Of a stretch of 64,000 bases of DNA, positions 53,878 through 63,268 are shown in pieces. The number at the start of each line of letters is the position of its first letter. Within the stretch, counting starts at the first letter, position 1. The notes below the pieces were generated by a model. It had not been told where the DNA came from. It did no database searches and saw only the letters and a program-made list of their open reading frames with translations. The position numbers and the translations under genes are program-made. Source of the stretch: Corynebacterium sputi DSM 45148 (GTDB lineage Bacteria > Actinomycetota > Actinomycetes > Mycobacteriales > Mycobacteriaceae); contig NZ_ATYV01000009.1 in assembly GCF_000427865.1 (NCBI RefSeq), positions 62,001 through 126,000 on the forward strand. Direction: 5' to 3'.

Positions 53878-55217
53878 GTGATGTTCCGCATCGAGCGCTC
53901 ATCTGTGAAATATTTCTCGTGCGCTTCTACGCCTGGGATGCGTCGACCAGAGTCAGGCAACTCGACCGTCTCAGCGCCGAAGTCCTCTGCCGCTGGATCT
54001 GCGCCGTGAATGCCAAGTAGAGGACTGTGGGTGACGATATCCGCCGGATCCCTGGCCACCAGAACCCGTTCATGACCCCGACCGTTTCGAGGGCCTGGTC
54101 CGTCTGTGTTGCTGGTGGGGTGGGGCCTGCCGGAGGCGTCGATAAGCCTCATCTCAGAAGCGGACCGAACTCCCGGGCCAGCACCGGGCGAACCGATCAG
54201 TACTACCGAATCAGCTCGGATACCCGGACCCCGTGCGGCCTGCGCTGCGACAACCGCACCATGGCTAAAACCCGCCACCGAAATCTTCGCCCCGGTCGCG
54301 GACTCGGAGGCCCTAGCCGCGACGGTACGAATCTGTTCAGCCGCGGTGGGGTGGTAGCCATTGCCGGCGGCAGCCGCGATGGTCCCGGGGGCGTCATGCA
54401 TCGCGACCAGCACCGTCGTGGGGACCGTGGCACCGGTGAGCACGCCGTGGGCCTTCGTCGCCTGGGAGATGACGGACTCTCGGTCGCTCAAGTCGCTGCC
54501 GGTGCCGGGCACGAGAATGACCACGTGCTCCGCGTCGCGAAGATCTGCTCCATAGGAGATGACCGCAGCGTTGCTGTGCTCTGGACCGGATTCCACGACG
54601 GTGCCTCCGGTAGAGCCTGCGGACCAAGCCACGTCCGACGCTGACCCCGCAATGGAAGTCGGCCCTTCTCCGAGACCGCCCGGATGCGCCCTGGTCAATG
54701 CCTGTGCGGTCTCCTGATCGGCGGCAATCACCTGAGCCATGGACTCCCGTACTCGCCTGGTGTGGACTTTTGCCAGAGCCATTACCGCCCCGAACCCGGA
54801 AAGGCCCGTCGGCAAAGCCATCGACAGTGCGCGGTAGGCGAGGATGAGAGATGTCGAGGGGGTGCAGGTGCCGTCGGGAAGCACGCTGAAACCTGTCCGC
54901 TCTGCCGAGTCGACACAACTCCTCAGATCCGAAACCGCCGAGGTCAGGCGAACTTCCCCGTCCTCCAGCCCGGAGGAGACGATGCTTAATCGGTGACTAT
55001 CCGACCCCAACGAGTCAGTGAGGCGGCTGGCCGTCAACTCTGCGGCGGTACGGATCGTTCCGGAGAACTCAGTGTGGCTCAGACGGGTGACTGAGATCCG
55101 AGCAATCTCGGATGCATGCCGCATTCTGTTGGCACCGTCGCTCCACTCGGCAGCGGCATGCCCGGGTGCCGCAGTGTTCCAAGACAACAGCACGGGGACC
55201 GAAAGGTCTGCGCTCAT
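53847..55217 (-). CDS. DUF1023 alpha/beta hydrolase
   Basis: This 456-residue protein has an N-terminal helical part of about 180 residues and a C-terminal alpha/beta hydrolase (VVILVPGTGSDL, nucleophile AGFSHGAVVAAQAA, DPADIVTHSPLLG with an Asp, VEAHEKYF with a His). This is the DUF1023 family, common in actinobacteria and often paired with small WXG100-like proteins. Its start overlaps the stop of such a small gene as ATGA. Substrate unknown. One 11-mer copy lies inside. Confidence 0.78.
   Translation of the reverse strand: MSADLSVPVLLSWNTAAPGHAAAEWSDGANRMRHASEIARISVTRLSHTEFSGTIRTAAELTASRLTDSLGSDSHRLSIVSSGLEDGEVRLTSAVSDLRSCVDSAERTGFSVLPDGTCTPSTSLILAYRALSMALPTGLSGFGAVMALAKVHTRRVRESMAQVIAADQETAQALTRAHPGGLGEGPTSIAGSASDVAWSAGSTGGTVVESGPEHSNAAVISYGADLRDAEHVVILVPGTGSDLSDRESVISQATKAHGVLTGATVPTTVLVAMHDAPGTIAAAAGNGYHPTAAEQIRTVAARASESATGAKISVAGFSHGAVVAAQAARGPGIRADSVVLIGSPGAGPGVRSASEMRLIDASGRPHPTSNTDGPGPRNGRGHERVLVARDPADIVTHSPLLGIHGADPAAEDFGAETVELPDSGRRIPGVEAHEKYFTDERSMRNITKALESAVWK
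54872..54882 (+). repeat. Dispersed 11-mer CGTCGGGAAGC, copy 10
   Basis: Exact copy inside the DUF1023 gene, opposite strand, read as LPDGT. Confidence 0.8.
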
Positions 55218-55513
55218 CGTGGGCCATCGCTGGTGCTGAAAGCGAGGCCAATGTCGGTATCAGCGGCAGGCAGGGAAGAAGCCTGCGATGCTGCGAGATC
55301 CGAGTACCGCTGCACCGTCGCAGCCCGCTCCCGGAGCCGGTTTGACCAACTAGCAGCCAGATCCGCCGCTGCGATGTGGGTAGCTGAGCCCGGCAGCCCG
55401 GTAACGCCCACGGTCAAGCTAGCTCCGACCGTGACGATGTTTGTCGACTCTGCGAGAGCAGCACTGATGATGCGCAGGGAATCGGGTGTGAGGTGCAGGA
55501 GTGGTTCATTCAT
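55214..55513 (-). CDS. Small WXG100-like helical protein
   Basis: This 99-residue protein has two helical stretches around a turn with a Trp (AASWSNRLRERAATVQRYSD), as in type VII secretion partners. ATG 55513 gives the compact product; the longer open frame upstream runs antisense to the nitrilase and is not used. The ATGA overlap with the DUF1023 gene indicates co-translation. Whether it is secreted by a type VII system cannot be seen here. Confidence 0.6.
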   Translation of the reverse strand: MNEPLLHLTPDSLRIISAALAESTNIVTVGASLTVGVTGLPGSATHIAAADLAASWSNRLRERAATVQRYSDLAASQASSLPAADTDIGLAFSTSDGPR

Positions 55514-55627
55514 GCCGTTGATTCTGACCAGAGACAGGGATACACCGGTCCCCCGAACTGGTCTACGCAGGGGTTCTGTGGACAACTTCCGGATCGTGGA
55601 TACCGCTAGATCGGTACCCTCGTTCAC

Positions 55628-56464
55628 ATGCGCATATCCATCGTCCAAAGAGAGAATCTGGAAGACAAAGCCGAGAACCTGGAGGCCATCCTCGAGGCTA
55701 TCGATCGGGCCGGTCGTGACAGTGCTGACCTGGTGGTCTTCCCTGAAGCCTCCATGAAGGCCTTCGGCTCTGGGCGCCTGGACACGGTCGCAGAACCGCT
55801 GGATGGGGACTTCGCGGAGCAGATCCGGCAGGCGGCGGATCGCGCCGGGTTGACCGTCGTCTTGGGCATGTTCACTCCCGCCGACACCGTCGAGGTCGAC
55901 GGCAAAAAGATCAACCGCATCCACAACACGTTGCTGGCCACCGGTCGTGGAGTCGAGGCACGGTACGACAAGATCAGGCTTTTCGACGCCTTCGGCTTCC
56001 GCGAATCCGACACCGTCGCGCCGGGCTCAGAGCTCTCGCTTATCGACGTCCCCCTCACCGGCGCCCCCTCTATCCGCGTGGGCCTGGCCACCTGCTTTGA
56101 CGTGCGCTTTCCTGAACAGTTCGTCGAATTGGCGGAGAAGGGCGCCGACGTGATCTTGCTGCCGGCCGCGTGGAATGACGGACCAGGCAAGCTCCCGCAG
56201 TGGCGCACCCTCACCGCTGCTAGAGCACTAGATTCAACGACGTTCCTCGTCGCGGTCGACGCCGCTCGACCTGGTGGCGCGAAGAAGGCCGGCGACGCTG
56301 AGGGCCCCACCGGAATCGGACACAGCGCGGTCATCGGACCGGACGGTCAGCTCCTGGCCGAGGCAGGATACGAGCCGCAGCAGTTCTCCGTGGATGTGCC
56401 GTTGGACGACCTGGTGCGGATCCGGAAGCAGATCCCAGTGCTGGAGATCCGCTCTAGCGAGTAG
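55628..56464 (+). CDS. Carbon-nitrogen hydrolase (nitrilase superfamily)
   Basis: This 278-residue enzyme has the catalytic triad of the family: Glu in VVFPEAS, Lys in ARYDKIRLFDAFG, and Cys in VGLATCFDVRFPE. The size and motifs fit the Nit branch that acts on deaminated glutathione or similar amides; the substrate is not proven. TACCCT ends seven bases before the ATG without a ribosome site. It converges with the second flavohemoglobin gene across eight bases. Confidence 0.86.
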   Translation: MRISIVQRENLEDKAENLEAILEAIDRAGRDSADLVVFPEASMKAFGSGRLDTVAEPLDGDFAEQIRQAADRAGLTVVLGMFTPADTVEVDGKKINRIHNTLLATGRGVEARYDKIRLFDAFGFRESDTVAPGSELSLIDVPLTGAPSIRVGLATCFDVRFPEQFVELAEKGADVILLPAAWNDGPGKLPQWRTLTAARALDSTTFLVAVDAARPGGAKKAGDAEGPTGIGHSAVIGPDGQLLAEAGYEPQQFSVDVPLDDLVRIRKQIPVLEIRSSE

Positions 56465-56472
56465 GCCGACTG

Positions 56473-57723
56473 CTACATCGGGTCGTGAGAGATCCACTCT
56501 TCGTTGCAACCGGCGTGGATCAATGCGGTGCGGGTATTGGCCACCATGTACGGGCCACCTGCGATGAGGATCTTGCGGTTCTTCCAGACACCTGAGCGGA
56601 CCACGTAGTCGTCGACTCGCCCTAGCGCCGGAATCGGCGCCATCGGGTGGTTGGACAGGTTGGAGGGCCAGGTGAACATCGCGTCATCACGCCTCTGCAC
56701 GACGGTGGTGAGCTTCAAGAAGTTCACGTTCTGTTCCAGTTCCACCAGAGTGTGCAGGTCGTACAGTTCGCCGGGGCTACGAGCGGCGAACACCAGGTGG
56801 ATGTCCGGTGGGTTCGGCTGATCGGCGATCTCGAAGAGCATGGCCCGCAACGGGGCCAGGCCTGTGCTCCCGGCGATGAGGAGGATGTTGTGGGGTAGGG
56901 AGGCGTCGGGAAGCTGATCGTTGTCCCGCAGGGACATGCTTCCCTGCGGTGACCCAATGGTCCACGTGTCACCAGCACGGGTGGTGGAAACCAGCGACCG
57001 AGACGCGTGTCCGCCATCAACGATGCGAACGTGGAACTCCAGCAACCCTTCCGGATTCGGAGGAACGGCAGGTGAGAGGCGCCGCCAGACTCCTTGCAGC
57101 ATGGGATTATTGACCGAAAGATACTGCCCCGCGCGGTAGTCGATGGGGATACGGCAGTGCAGGCGAATCGAGGCGATGTCGCGGGTCCGGCGCTGGACGT
57201 CTAGAACGCGTGCCTCCCAGGAGGCGCGGTCCCCAGAGGCGTCGGCGATGCGCCCGGCCCGGGACATAATGCCACCAATCTCCGACATAGCCCCGGAGAT
57301 GGCGTCCGCCGCAGCGATGTCGGTCTGATCGCATTCGCGGGGAAGGCCAGTGGCGGTCGTGGTGAGAACCTGGTGGACCGACTGGGAGAACGCCGCCACC
57401 ATTGACCCGTAGTCAGCCGGCTCTACACCGAATTTCCGGTGGTCGCGGGCCAAGTTCTCCAAGTAATCAATGGTCGCTCGTGGGAAGTAGCCGGCACGAG
57501 CCCGGGCGAGAAGCGTATGGACGATCCCCGACAAGAACCGCTCGTACTGACCAGAGAGCGAGTGCTCGAACATGGAACGCAACCGGGGATCGGTCTCGAA
57601 AAGGTTCCGGTACATCCCAGCGATGACTTCTTCTGGGTTGTTCAGGATCAGTCGAGTGCCGCGGAAGAGATCATCATCGAGGGGGGTGCCCGTCGTCGCG
57701 CTCGGCTGTGGGTGAGCTGACAT
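56473..57723 (-). CDS. Type II flavohemoglobin
   Basis: This 416-residue protein has a globin half (DHRKFGVEPADYGSMVAAF with the likely proximal His) and a reductase half, but differs from the hmp product. The FAD motif reads RRLSP rather than RxYS, the NAD motif is GSTGLAPLRAML, and the pocket is atypical. These are marks of the type II flavohemoglobins of mycobacteria and corynebacteria (Rv0385-like), which are reported to act in D-lactate-linked redox chemistry rather than NO removal. GAGGAGG precedes ATG 57723. It is divergent from clpB. Confidence 0.85.
   Translation of the reverse strand: MSAHPQPSATTGTPLDDDLFRGTRLILNNPEEVIAGMYRNLFETDPRLRSMFEHSLSGQYERFLSGIVHTLLARARAGYFPRATIDYLENLARDHRKFGVEPADYGSMVAAFSQSVHQVLTTTATGLPRECDQTDIAAADAISGAMSEIGGIMSRAGRIADASGDRASWEARVLDVQRRTRDIASIRLHCRIPIDYRAGQYLSVNNPMLQGVWRRLSPAVPPNPEGLLEFHVRIVDGGHASRSLVSTTRAGDTWTIGSPQGSMSLRDNDQLPDASLPHNILLIAGSTGLAPLRAMLFEIADQPNPPDIHLVFAARSPGELYDLHTLVELEQNVNFLKLTTVVQRRDDAMFTWPSNLSNHPMAPIPALGRVDDYVVRSGVWKNRKILIAGGPYMVANTRTALIHAGCNEEWISHDPM
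56903..56913 (+). repeat. Dispersed 11-mer CGTCGGGAAGC, copy 11
   Basis: Exact copy inside the type II flavohemoglobin gene, opposite strand, read as LPDAS, after a G-rich leader. Confidence 0.8.
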
Positions 57724-58061
57724 GAGTCCTCCTCGGTGGTTATGGCTGAGCCGATGCTGTGCGCAGACAGGTGGAATGCCCCACATGCGTGGACCCCAGT
57801 ACGCCTCGGCGGCCGGAGGTGAACGCCGTGGTGTAGTGGGTTTCAGCCGGTGATTCTTCTATCGTGGCACAGGTTGCGGATTCGTAGTAGAAGACGGGGG
57901 CGGGGGTGCGCACAGGGGCTGGTTGCGGCTCAACGCTCCGAGAACTGCCTGGTTTGGTGAAATGGGTGTGGGGCTGGCGCGAAAAGGGGGCAATGGAAAG
58001 GGGTGTGGTCCGGGGGTGGCGCATGGAGGTCGGTGCGGGAGGTGCCATCCGGATTGTGAAA

Positions 58062-58077
58062 AGTGATCCATATCACT
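58062..58077. promoter_or_regulatory. CRP/GlxR-like operator
   Basis: AGTGA-TCCATA-TCACT has GTGA and TCAC six bases apart, the GlxR/CRP spacing, and is symmetric over seven bases on each side (58061-58078). Confidence 0.5.
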
Positions 58078-58089
58078 TCGATTTTCCGG

Positions 58090-58110
58090 CTTGAGTGGAA
58101 CAGACTCAAC
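58090..58110. promoter_or_regulatory. HAIR operator for HspR upstream of clpB
   Basis: CTTGAGT-N7-ACTCAAC matches the HAIR consensus at 13 of 14 defined bases. Confidence 0.88.
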
Positions 58111-58122
58111 CCTGAGTTGGTT
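58097..58122 (+). promoter_or_regulatory. clpB: SigH-type promoter of clpB overlapping the HAIR site
   Basis: GGAAC (58097-58101) and GGTT (58119-58122) are 17 bases apart. The -35 box lies inside the HAIR spacer, so HspR binding would exclude RNA polymerase. Confidence 0.6.
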
Positions 58123-58286
58123 GAAAGGAATGGATCCAGAAGTCAGACTTAAAATTGAGTCACTTCCACGCAAGATAGGGCGAGGCGGTCAGTGCCTCTC
58201 CGCCAATACGAAAATAGGAAAGAGAACCCGGCCGGACCGGTCGGAGCACACCGCCCGCACTACAGGGCAACTGAAAGGACCTGAAC

Positions 58287-60869
58287 ATGTCGTTCACCCC
58301 CACCACTAAAACGAATGAAGCTTTGCAGGCTGCCCTGAAGGCCGCGTCGGCGGCGGGCAACCCCGATATCCGCCCCGGCCATCTCCTGGTGGCTCTTCTC
58401 GAGCAGGAAGACGGCGTTGCCGGTCCGCTGCTCACCGCCGCTGGCGTCGAGCCGAAGTCGATGCTCGTGAAGGCCAAGGAGTTGGTCGCCGCGTACCCCA
58501 CCGTCTCCGGCTCGAACATGGCGAACCCGCAGTTCAACCGGGATGCGCTCAACGCGATCACGGCCTCTGAGGACCTCGCCGGCGAACTTGGTGACGAGTA
58601 CGTCTCCGCTGAGATCCTTCTCATCGGCCTGGCCACCGGGGACCATGATGCAGCCAAGGCACTGCAGAACGCAGGCGCCACCCCAGATGCGCTCAAAGGC
58701 GCTCTGACCTCCGTCCGCGGTAACCGCAGGGTCACCTCGGAGAACCCGGAGGAGCAGTACCAGTCCCTGGAGAAGTACGGCACCGACCTCACCGCCCGTG
58801 CCCGTGAGGGCAAGATCGACCCGGTGATTGGCCGTGACCAGGAGATTCGCCGTGTTGTCCAGGTGCTGTCTCGCCGCACCAAGAACAACCCGGTGCTCAT
58901 TGGTGAGCCGGGCGTCGGTAAGACCGCGATAGTGGAGGGCCTGGCCCGCCGCATCGTCGCCGGTGACGTCCCGGAGTCCCTCAAGGGCAAGACCCTGATG
59001 TCGCTCGACCTCGGTTCTATGGTCGCTGGTGCGAAGTACCGCGGCGAATTTGAGGAGCGGCTGAAGGCTGTGCTTGATGAGATCAAGGAGTCGGATGGCC
59101 AGATCATCACCTTCATCGACGAGATCCACACCATCGTCGGTGCCGGAGCAACCGGTGAAGGCTCCATGGACGCCGGCAACATGATCAAGCCGATGCTTGC
59201 CCGCGGTGAGCTGCGCCTGGTCGGTGCGACGACCCTGGACGAGTACCGCAAGTACATCGAAAAGGATGCCGCGCTGGAGCGCCGTTTCCAGCAGGTCTAC
59301 GCAGCAGAGCCGAGTGTCGAAGACACCGTCGGTATCTTGCGTGGACTCAAGGAGCGGTACGAGGTGCACCACGGTGTGCGCATCACCGACTCCGCGCTGG
59401 TAGCCGCCGCAACCCTGTCGGACCGGTACATCACGTCCCGGTTCCTGCCGGACAAGGCCATCGACCTGGTCGACGAGGCAGCATCGCGGCTGCGCATGGA
59501 GATTGATTCCTCTCCGGAGGAGATCGATTCCGCCGAGCGCATCGTGCGTCGTCTCGAGATCGAAGAGATGGCACTGGAGAAGGAAACCGACGAGGCCTCC
59601 AAGCAGCGCCTGGAGAAGCTCCGTGAAGAGCTCGCCGATGAGCGTGAAAACCTCACTCAGCTCCAAACTCGCTGGCAGAACGAGCGTTCCTCCATTGACG
59701 ACGTTCGTGCCGTCCGTGAGGAACTCGACGAACTGCGCACTGAGTCGGACAAGGCTGAGCGCGAAGGTGACTACGGTCGCGTCGCTGAGCTGCGGTACGG
59801 CCGCATCCCTGAGCTGGAAAAGCAGCTCGCGGAAGCGGAGGAGAACGTCAAGGAAGCAGACGGTAACGCCATGCTGCAGGAGGAGGTGACCACCCAGGAG
59901 GTCGCGGAGGTCGTGTCCGCCTGGACTGGCATCCCTGCCGGCAAGATGGTCCAAGGCGAGACGGAGAAGCTGCTCAACATGGAGCTGGTTCTCGGCGGTC
60001 GCGTCGTGGGTCAGGAATCTGCAGTTGAGGCAGTCTCGGATGCAGTTCGCCGCACCCGTGCTGGTGTCGCTGATCCGGATCGTCCGACGGGTTCGTTCTT
60101 GTTCCTCGGACCGACCGGTGTCGGTAAGACGGAGCTGGCAAAGTCCCTGGCGGACTTCCTCTTCGACGACGAGCGCGCCATGGTTCGTATCGATATGTCG
60201 GAGTACGGCGAGAAGCACTCCGTTGCTCGTCTGATCGGTGCCCCCCCGGGCTACGTCGGTTACGACGCCGGTGGACAGCTCACCGAGGCCGTGCGCCGTC
60301 GTCCGTACACCGTCGTGCTGTTCGACGAGGTGGAGAAGGCTCACCCGGACGTCTTCGACGTCCTGCTGCAGGTGCTTGATGAAGGTCGGCTTACCGACGG
60401 CCAGGGCCGTACCGTCGACTTCCGCAACACCATCTTGATCCTCACCTCGAACCTTGGTGCCGGCGGCACTCATGAGCAGATCATGGATGCGGTGAAGGTC
60501 GCCTTCAAGCCGGAGTTCATCAACCGACTCGATGACGTGGTCATCTTCGATCCGCTGACCCAAGAGCAGCTGCGAGGCATTGTGGACATCCAGATCCGCG
60601 CCCTCGCCGACCGCCTGGAACAGCGTCGACTGATCCTCGACGTCAGCGACGAGGCCAAGGATTGGCTCTCTGAGCGCGGTTACGACCCGGCCTACGGCGC
60701 CCGCCCGTTGCGTCGTCTGACGCAGAAGGCAATTGGCGACGAGCTGGCAAAGAAGCTGCTCGCTGGCGAGGTCCGCGACGGCGACCGTGTCGAGGTCGAT
60801 ATCGACCCCGATAACGACAGCAAGTTGAAGATCATTGGCCACGACGAGACCGGAATCGCCCGGGTCTAG
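58287..60869 (+). CDS. clpB: Disaggregase ClpB
   Basis: This 860-residue Hsp100 pulls proteins out of aggregates together with DnaK. It has the N domain, then two AAA+ modules (Walker [16 protein letters not shown] and [15 protein letters not shown]; Walker [13 protein letters not shown] and [15 protein letters not shown]), separated by the coiled-coil M domain (about residues 410-520). Length is normal. AAAGGA precedes the ATG. Transcription is likely from SigH under HspR control, as for dnaK. Confidence 0.98.
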   Translation: MSFTPTTKTNEALQAALKAASAAGNPDIRPGHLLVALLEQEDGVAGPLLTAAGVEPKSMLVKAKELVAAYPTVSGSNMANPQFNRDALNAITASEDLAGELGDEYVSAEILLIGLATGDHDAAKALQNAGATPDALKGALTSVRGNRRVTSENPEEQYQSLEKYGTDLTARAREGKIDPVIGRDQEIRRVVQVLSRRTKNNPVLIGEPGVGKTAIVEGLARRIVAGDVPESLKGKTLMSLDLGSMVAGAKYRGEFEERLKAVLDEIKESDGQIITFIDEIHTIVGAGATGEGSMDAGNMIKPMLARGELRLVGATTLDEYRKYIEKDAALERRFQQVYAAEPSVEDTVGILRGLKERYEVHHGVRITDSALVAAATLSDRYITSRFLPDKAIDLVDEAASRLRMEIDSSPEEIDSAERIVRRLEIEEMALEKETDEASKQRLEKLREELADERENLTQLQTRWQNERSSIDDVRAVREELDELRTESDKAEREGDYGRVAELRYGRIPELEKQLAEAEENVKEADGNAMLQEEVTTQEVAEVVSAWTGIPAGKMVQGETEKLLNMELVLGGRVVGQESAVEAVSDAVRRTRAGVADPDRPTGSFLFLGPTGVGKTELAKSLADFLFDDERAMVRIDMSEYGEKHSVARLIGAPPGYVGYDAGGQLTEAVRRRPYTVVLFDEVEKAHPDVFDVLLQVLDEGRLTDGQGRTVDFRNTILILTSNLGAGGTHEQIMDAVKVAFKPEFINRLDDVVIFDPLTQEQLRGIVDIQIRALADRLEQRRLILDVSDEAKDWLSERGYDPAYGARPLRRLTQKAIGDELAKKLLAGEVRDGDRVEVDIDPDNDSKLKIIGHDETGIARV

Positions 60870-60915
60870 TACCTGGTTTTCTCCTCAACTTGTTCGGCTG
60901 TGCTGTCATCCGCCG

Positions 60916-60962
60916 AGGCCCAAGAAACCCCGCACCCGTGTGGTGCGGGGTTTCTTGGGCCT
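60916..60962. terminator. Very strong terminator of clpB
   Basis: A perfect 21-bp stem (60916-60936 with 60942-60962) around CGTGT. The stem itself contains AAGAAACCCC/GGGGTTTCTT, so T-rich tracts exist on both strands. Confidence 0.85.
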
Positions 60963-61025
60963 GCAGCGCCGCTGGCCACGATGGATAGTATGGCCATCAA
61001 AAGGAGCTTTTGGGGGTGGTAGCGG

Positions 61026-63232
61026 ATGAGTGGGAAAGGACCGTTGGGGATGCCCGGGTATAACGGGCTGTCCGGACGGCTTCTGCGCTACGTCACTGCC
61101 TTTGATCCCAGGCGGGTGCGGCTCCACAACGCGGTGGCTGCCTCTGCGACGGTCGCGATGTCGGCCGTCATCTGTCTCGTGCTCGTGCGGACTACTCCAG
61201 TTGCATCGGAGCTGCTGGTCCTCAGCAGTTTCATGGCGTTGATGTCGGTCATGATGGCGAAAGACAACACGGCGCGCGGTCGCTTCGTAACGACGTGCCT
61301 CATGCTGCCTGCCGCTCTGGTCACGGTGGCCCTGACGATGATGCTGAGCCATAACCGACTCGCTGCAGTCACACTGTTTGTCCTGTTGGCTGGGATGTCG
61401 GTGTGGCTCAGGAAATTTGGTTCCCATGCCTCCGGTGCCGGCACGATCGCGGTGTTCGCTTGCTGCTTCGCCCTAGTGCTCAGGATTTCCCCTGATGAAC
61501 TTGGGTCCACCTGCGTGGCGATGACGGTAGGGGTTGGCTCTGCAATCGTCATGCGCGCGATTCGAGTGCGGCAGCGACCGCGAGCAGAGCTCCAATTGTT
61601 GATCAAAGAATTCCGGGCGGCCGCCTCTGGCGCGGTGGTACTGGCATCGCAAAAAAGCGTCCCGAACAAGGAGAATCTGCCGCTCGATCACCTTGACGAG
61701 GTGGTCCTTGCGATCTCTTCATGCTCCAAGGAGCACGACCCTCAAGCTGTTATCGGTGTGGGGTCGCAAGACCTGACTGAAGTCGTCTTCGCGTGTCGGG
61801 TCGGTATTAACAGGATTTGTCGGGACTTCGCCTCGATGGATGGCGGTCCCGGCTCCAATGCGGTCCTTGCTCACCTGACGAGTGACCTGGAAAGAGTGCT
61901 CTGGCGGCGGCTGGATGATGCCGAATCCCAAGAGCTCACCGCCCGCGCACACAACGTGCTGGAGACAACCGATGTCTCTGACGAAGCAAGCCTCGTGGAG
62001 GTGCTGATCGCCCGGAACATTCTCAATCAACTGCGGTTGTTGGAGATGGTGATCTCGTCAGCGCCAACAGAATCCGCACCGACGGCGTACTTGCCTCCTG
62101 AAAGTGCGTTGGAGGAGGTAGCCGAGTCGATAGCGACGGCCTCTGTTCCTTGGTGGGCACCGTGGCTGCGGTTGTCGGCGAGTGGATCTCGGCCAACAGG
62201 TGGTATTGGGCGGTGCTGGCCGCTTTCATCATCTTCACTGGGGTTACCAGCCGTGGTGCGATCCTCACCAGGGCCTGGCGTCGCGTCGCAGGCACAGTGG
62301 TCGGGGTTGTCCTTGGCGTGGCGCTGGTGTTCGTTGCTTCCAGTGATCCTGCAGCGATGGTCGTCATCATCGTGGTCTGCGTATTCCTTGCGGTGTATCT
62401 GGCGCCGGTCAACTACGGGTTCATGGTCGCGGCAATCACGGTGATGCTGGCGGCGATGTACACCTTGCTTGGTGTGTTCTCCCTGGGTCTGCTCGAAATC
62501 CGCATCGCCGAGACCCTCGCCGGCGCTGCCATCGGATCGGTGTGTGCCTCCTTGGTGTTCTCCACGAGTTCGGCTCCGGAGCTAAGGGCTGCCACCGACG
62601 ACTACTTCGCCGCGCTGGAAAATCTCGTAGACCAGGTCGAGGGGTTGCTAAGCGGCGGTGACGCATCGCCGGCGGGCATCCTCACCGCCGTAACGAGGCT
62701 CGACTCCTGCGATGACAGGATCTCCACGGTCGTCTCCTCAACCACCGCCACCTTCATCAGCACGAGACGATCCCTCATGCACGGGTCGCTCGCGATCATG
62801 GGCTCTGTGACACATTCGGGCGACCGGTTAGCTCAGGGATCGATGTCCCTGGAGAGGCGGCACCGTGAGTCGGGCAGCGATTCAGATCCGCTCGTCAGCT
62901 CGGCCATTTCTGCAGCGCTGCCAAGGCCAGTGGCTATGGTCCGCGACGACATCAACGACACCAAGAGGGCGCTTCGCGCGTACAGCGCTATGAATCGGCG
63001 CGAGAGAGTGAAAAGCGGTGTGTGGCATGTGGCCTCGGGCCGTTATTGGGAGTCGCGCCGGGCAAAAGGCACCGAGGCAGCGCCTGCACCGGCCGAGGCC
63101 GCGGTGCTGGATCTTTTCCAGGAAGTGACGATCCGCTCGAACTCTCCACAGTTTGGTGTGGTCGTGGAGATGTCCCGATTGGACTGGGCATTGCGGGAGA
63201 TGCCGAGGCTGAGCGACCGTATCCTGCGCTGA
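61026..63232 (+). pseudogene. FUSC-family membrane protein gene, frame broken near 62150
   Basis: FUSC proteins have an N-terminal six-helix bundle, a cytosolic linker and a second bundle. The first frame (from ATG 61026) supplies the N bundle and linker up to about 62140, then reads nonsense to a stop at 62444. A second frame, recognisable from about 62150, supplies GTVAAVVGEWISANRWYWAVLAAFIIF, the conserved RWYWAV helix start, the second bundle and a C-terminal domain to 63232. No homopolymer marks the break. It could be a true frameshift, a sequence error or two genes. The family is linked to aromatic acid or lipid export. Confidence 0.65.
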
Positions 63233-63268
63233 CGGATAACTCCGATCATGGTTCGTACACTGGCGCCC

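Larger units (their letters stand above)
57724..58286. promoter_or_regulatory. Divergent control region between type II flavohemoglobin and clpB
   Basis: This 563-base region holds no convincing gene. The right part carries the CRP/GlxR-like site, the HAIR site and the SigH promoter listed separately. The left part (57724-58050) should contain the flavohemoglobin promoter, but I see no clear boxes. Confidence 0.6.

Noticed and set aside
58260..60842. An 860-codon open frame on the minus strand
   Set aside because: It is the mirror of clpB; the plus-strand protein is a full ClpB.
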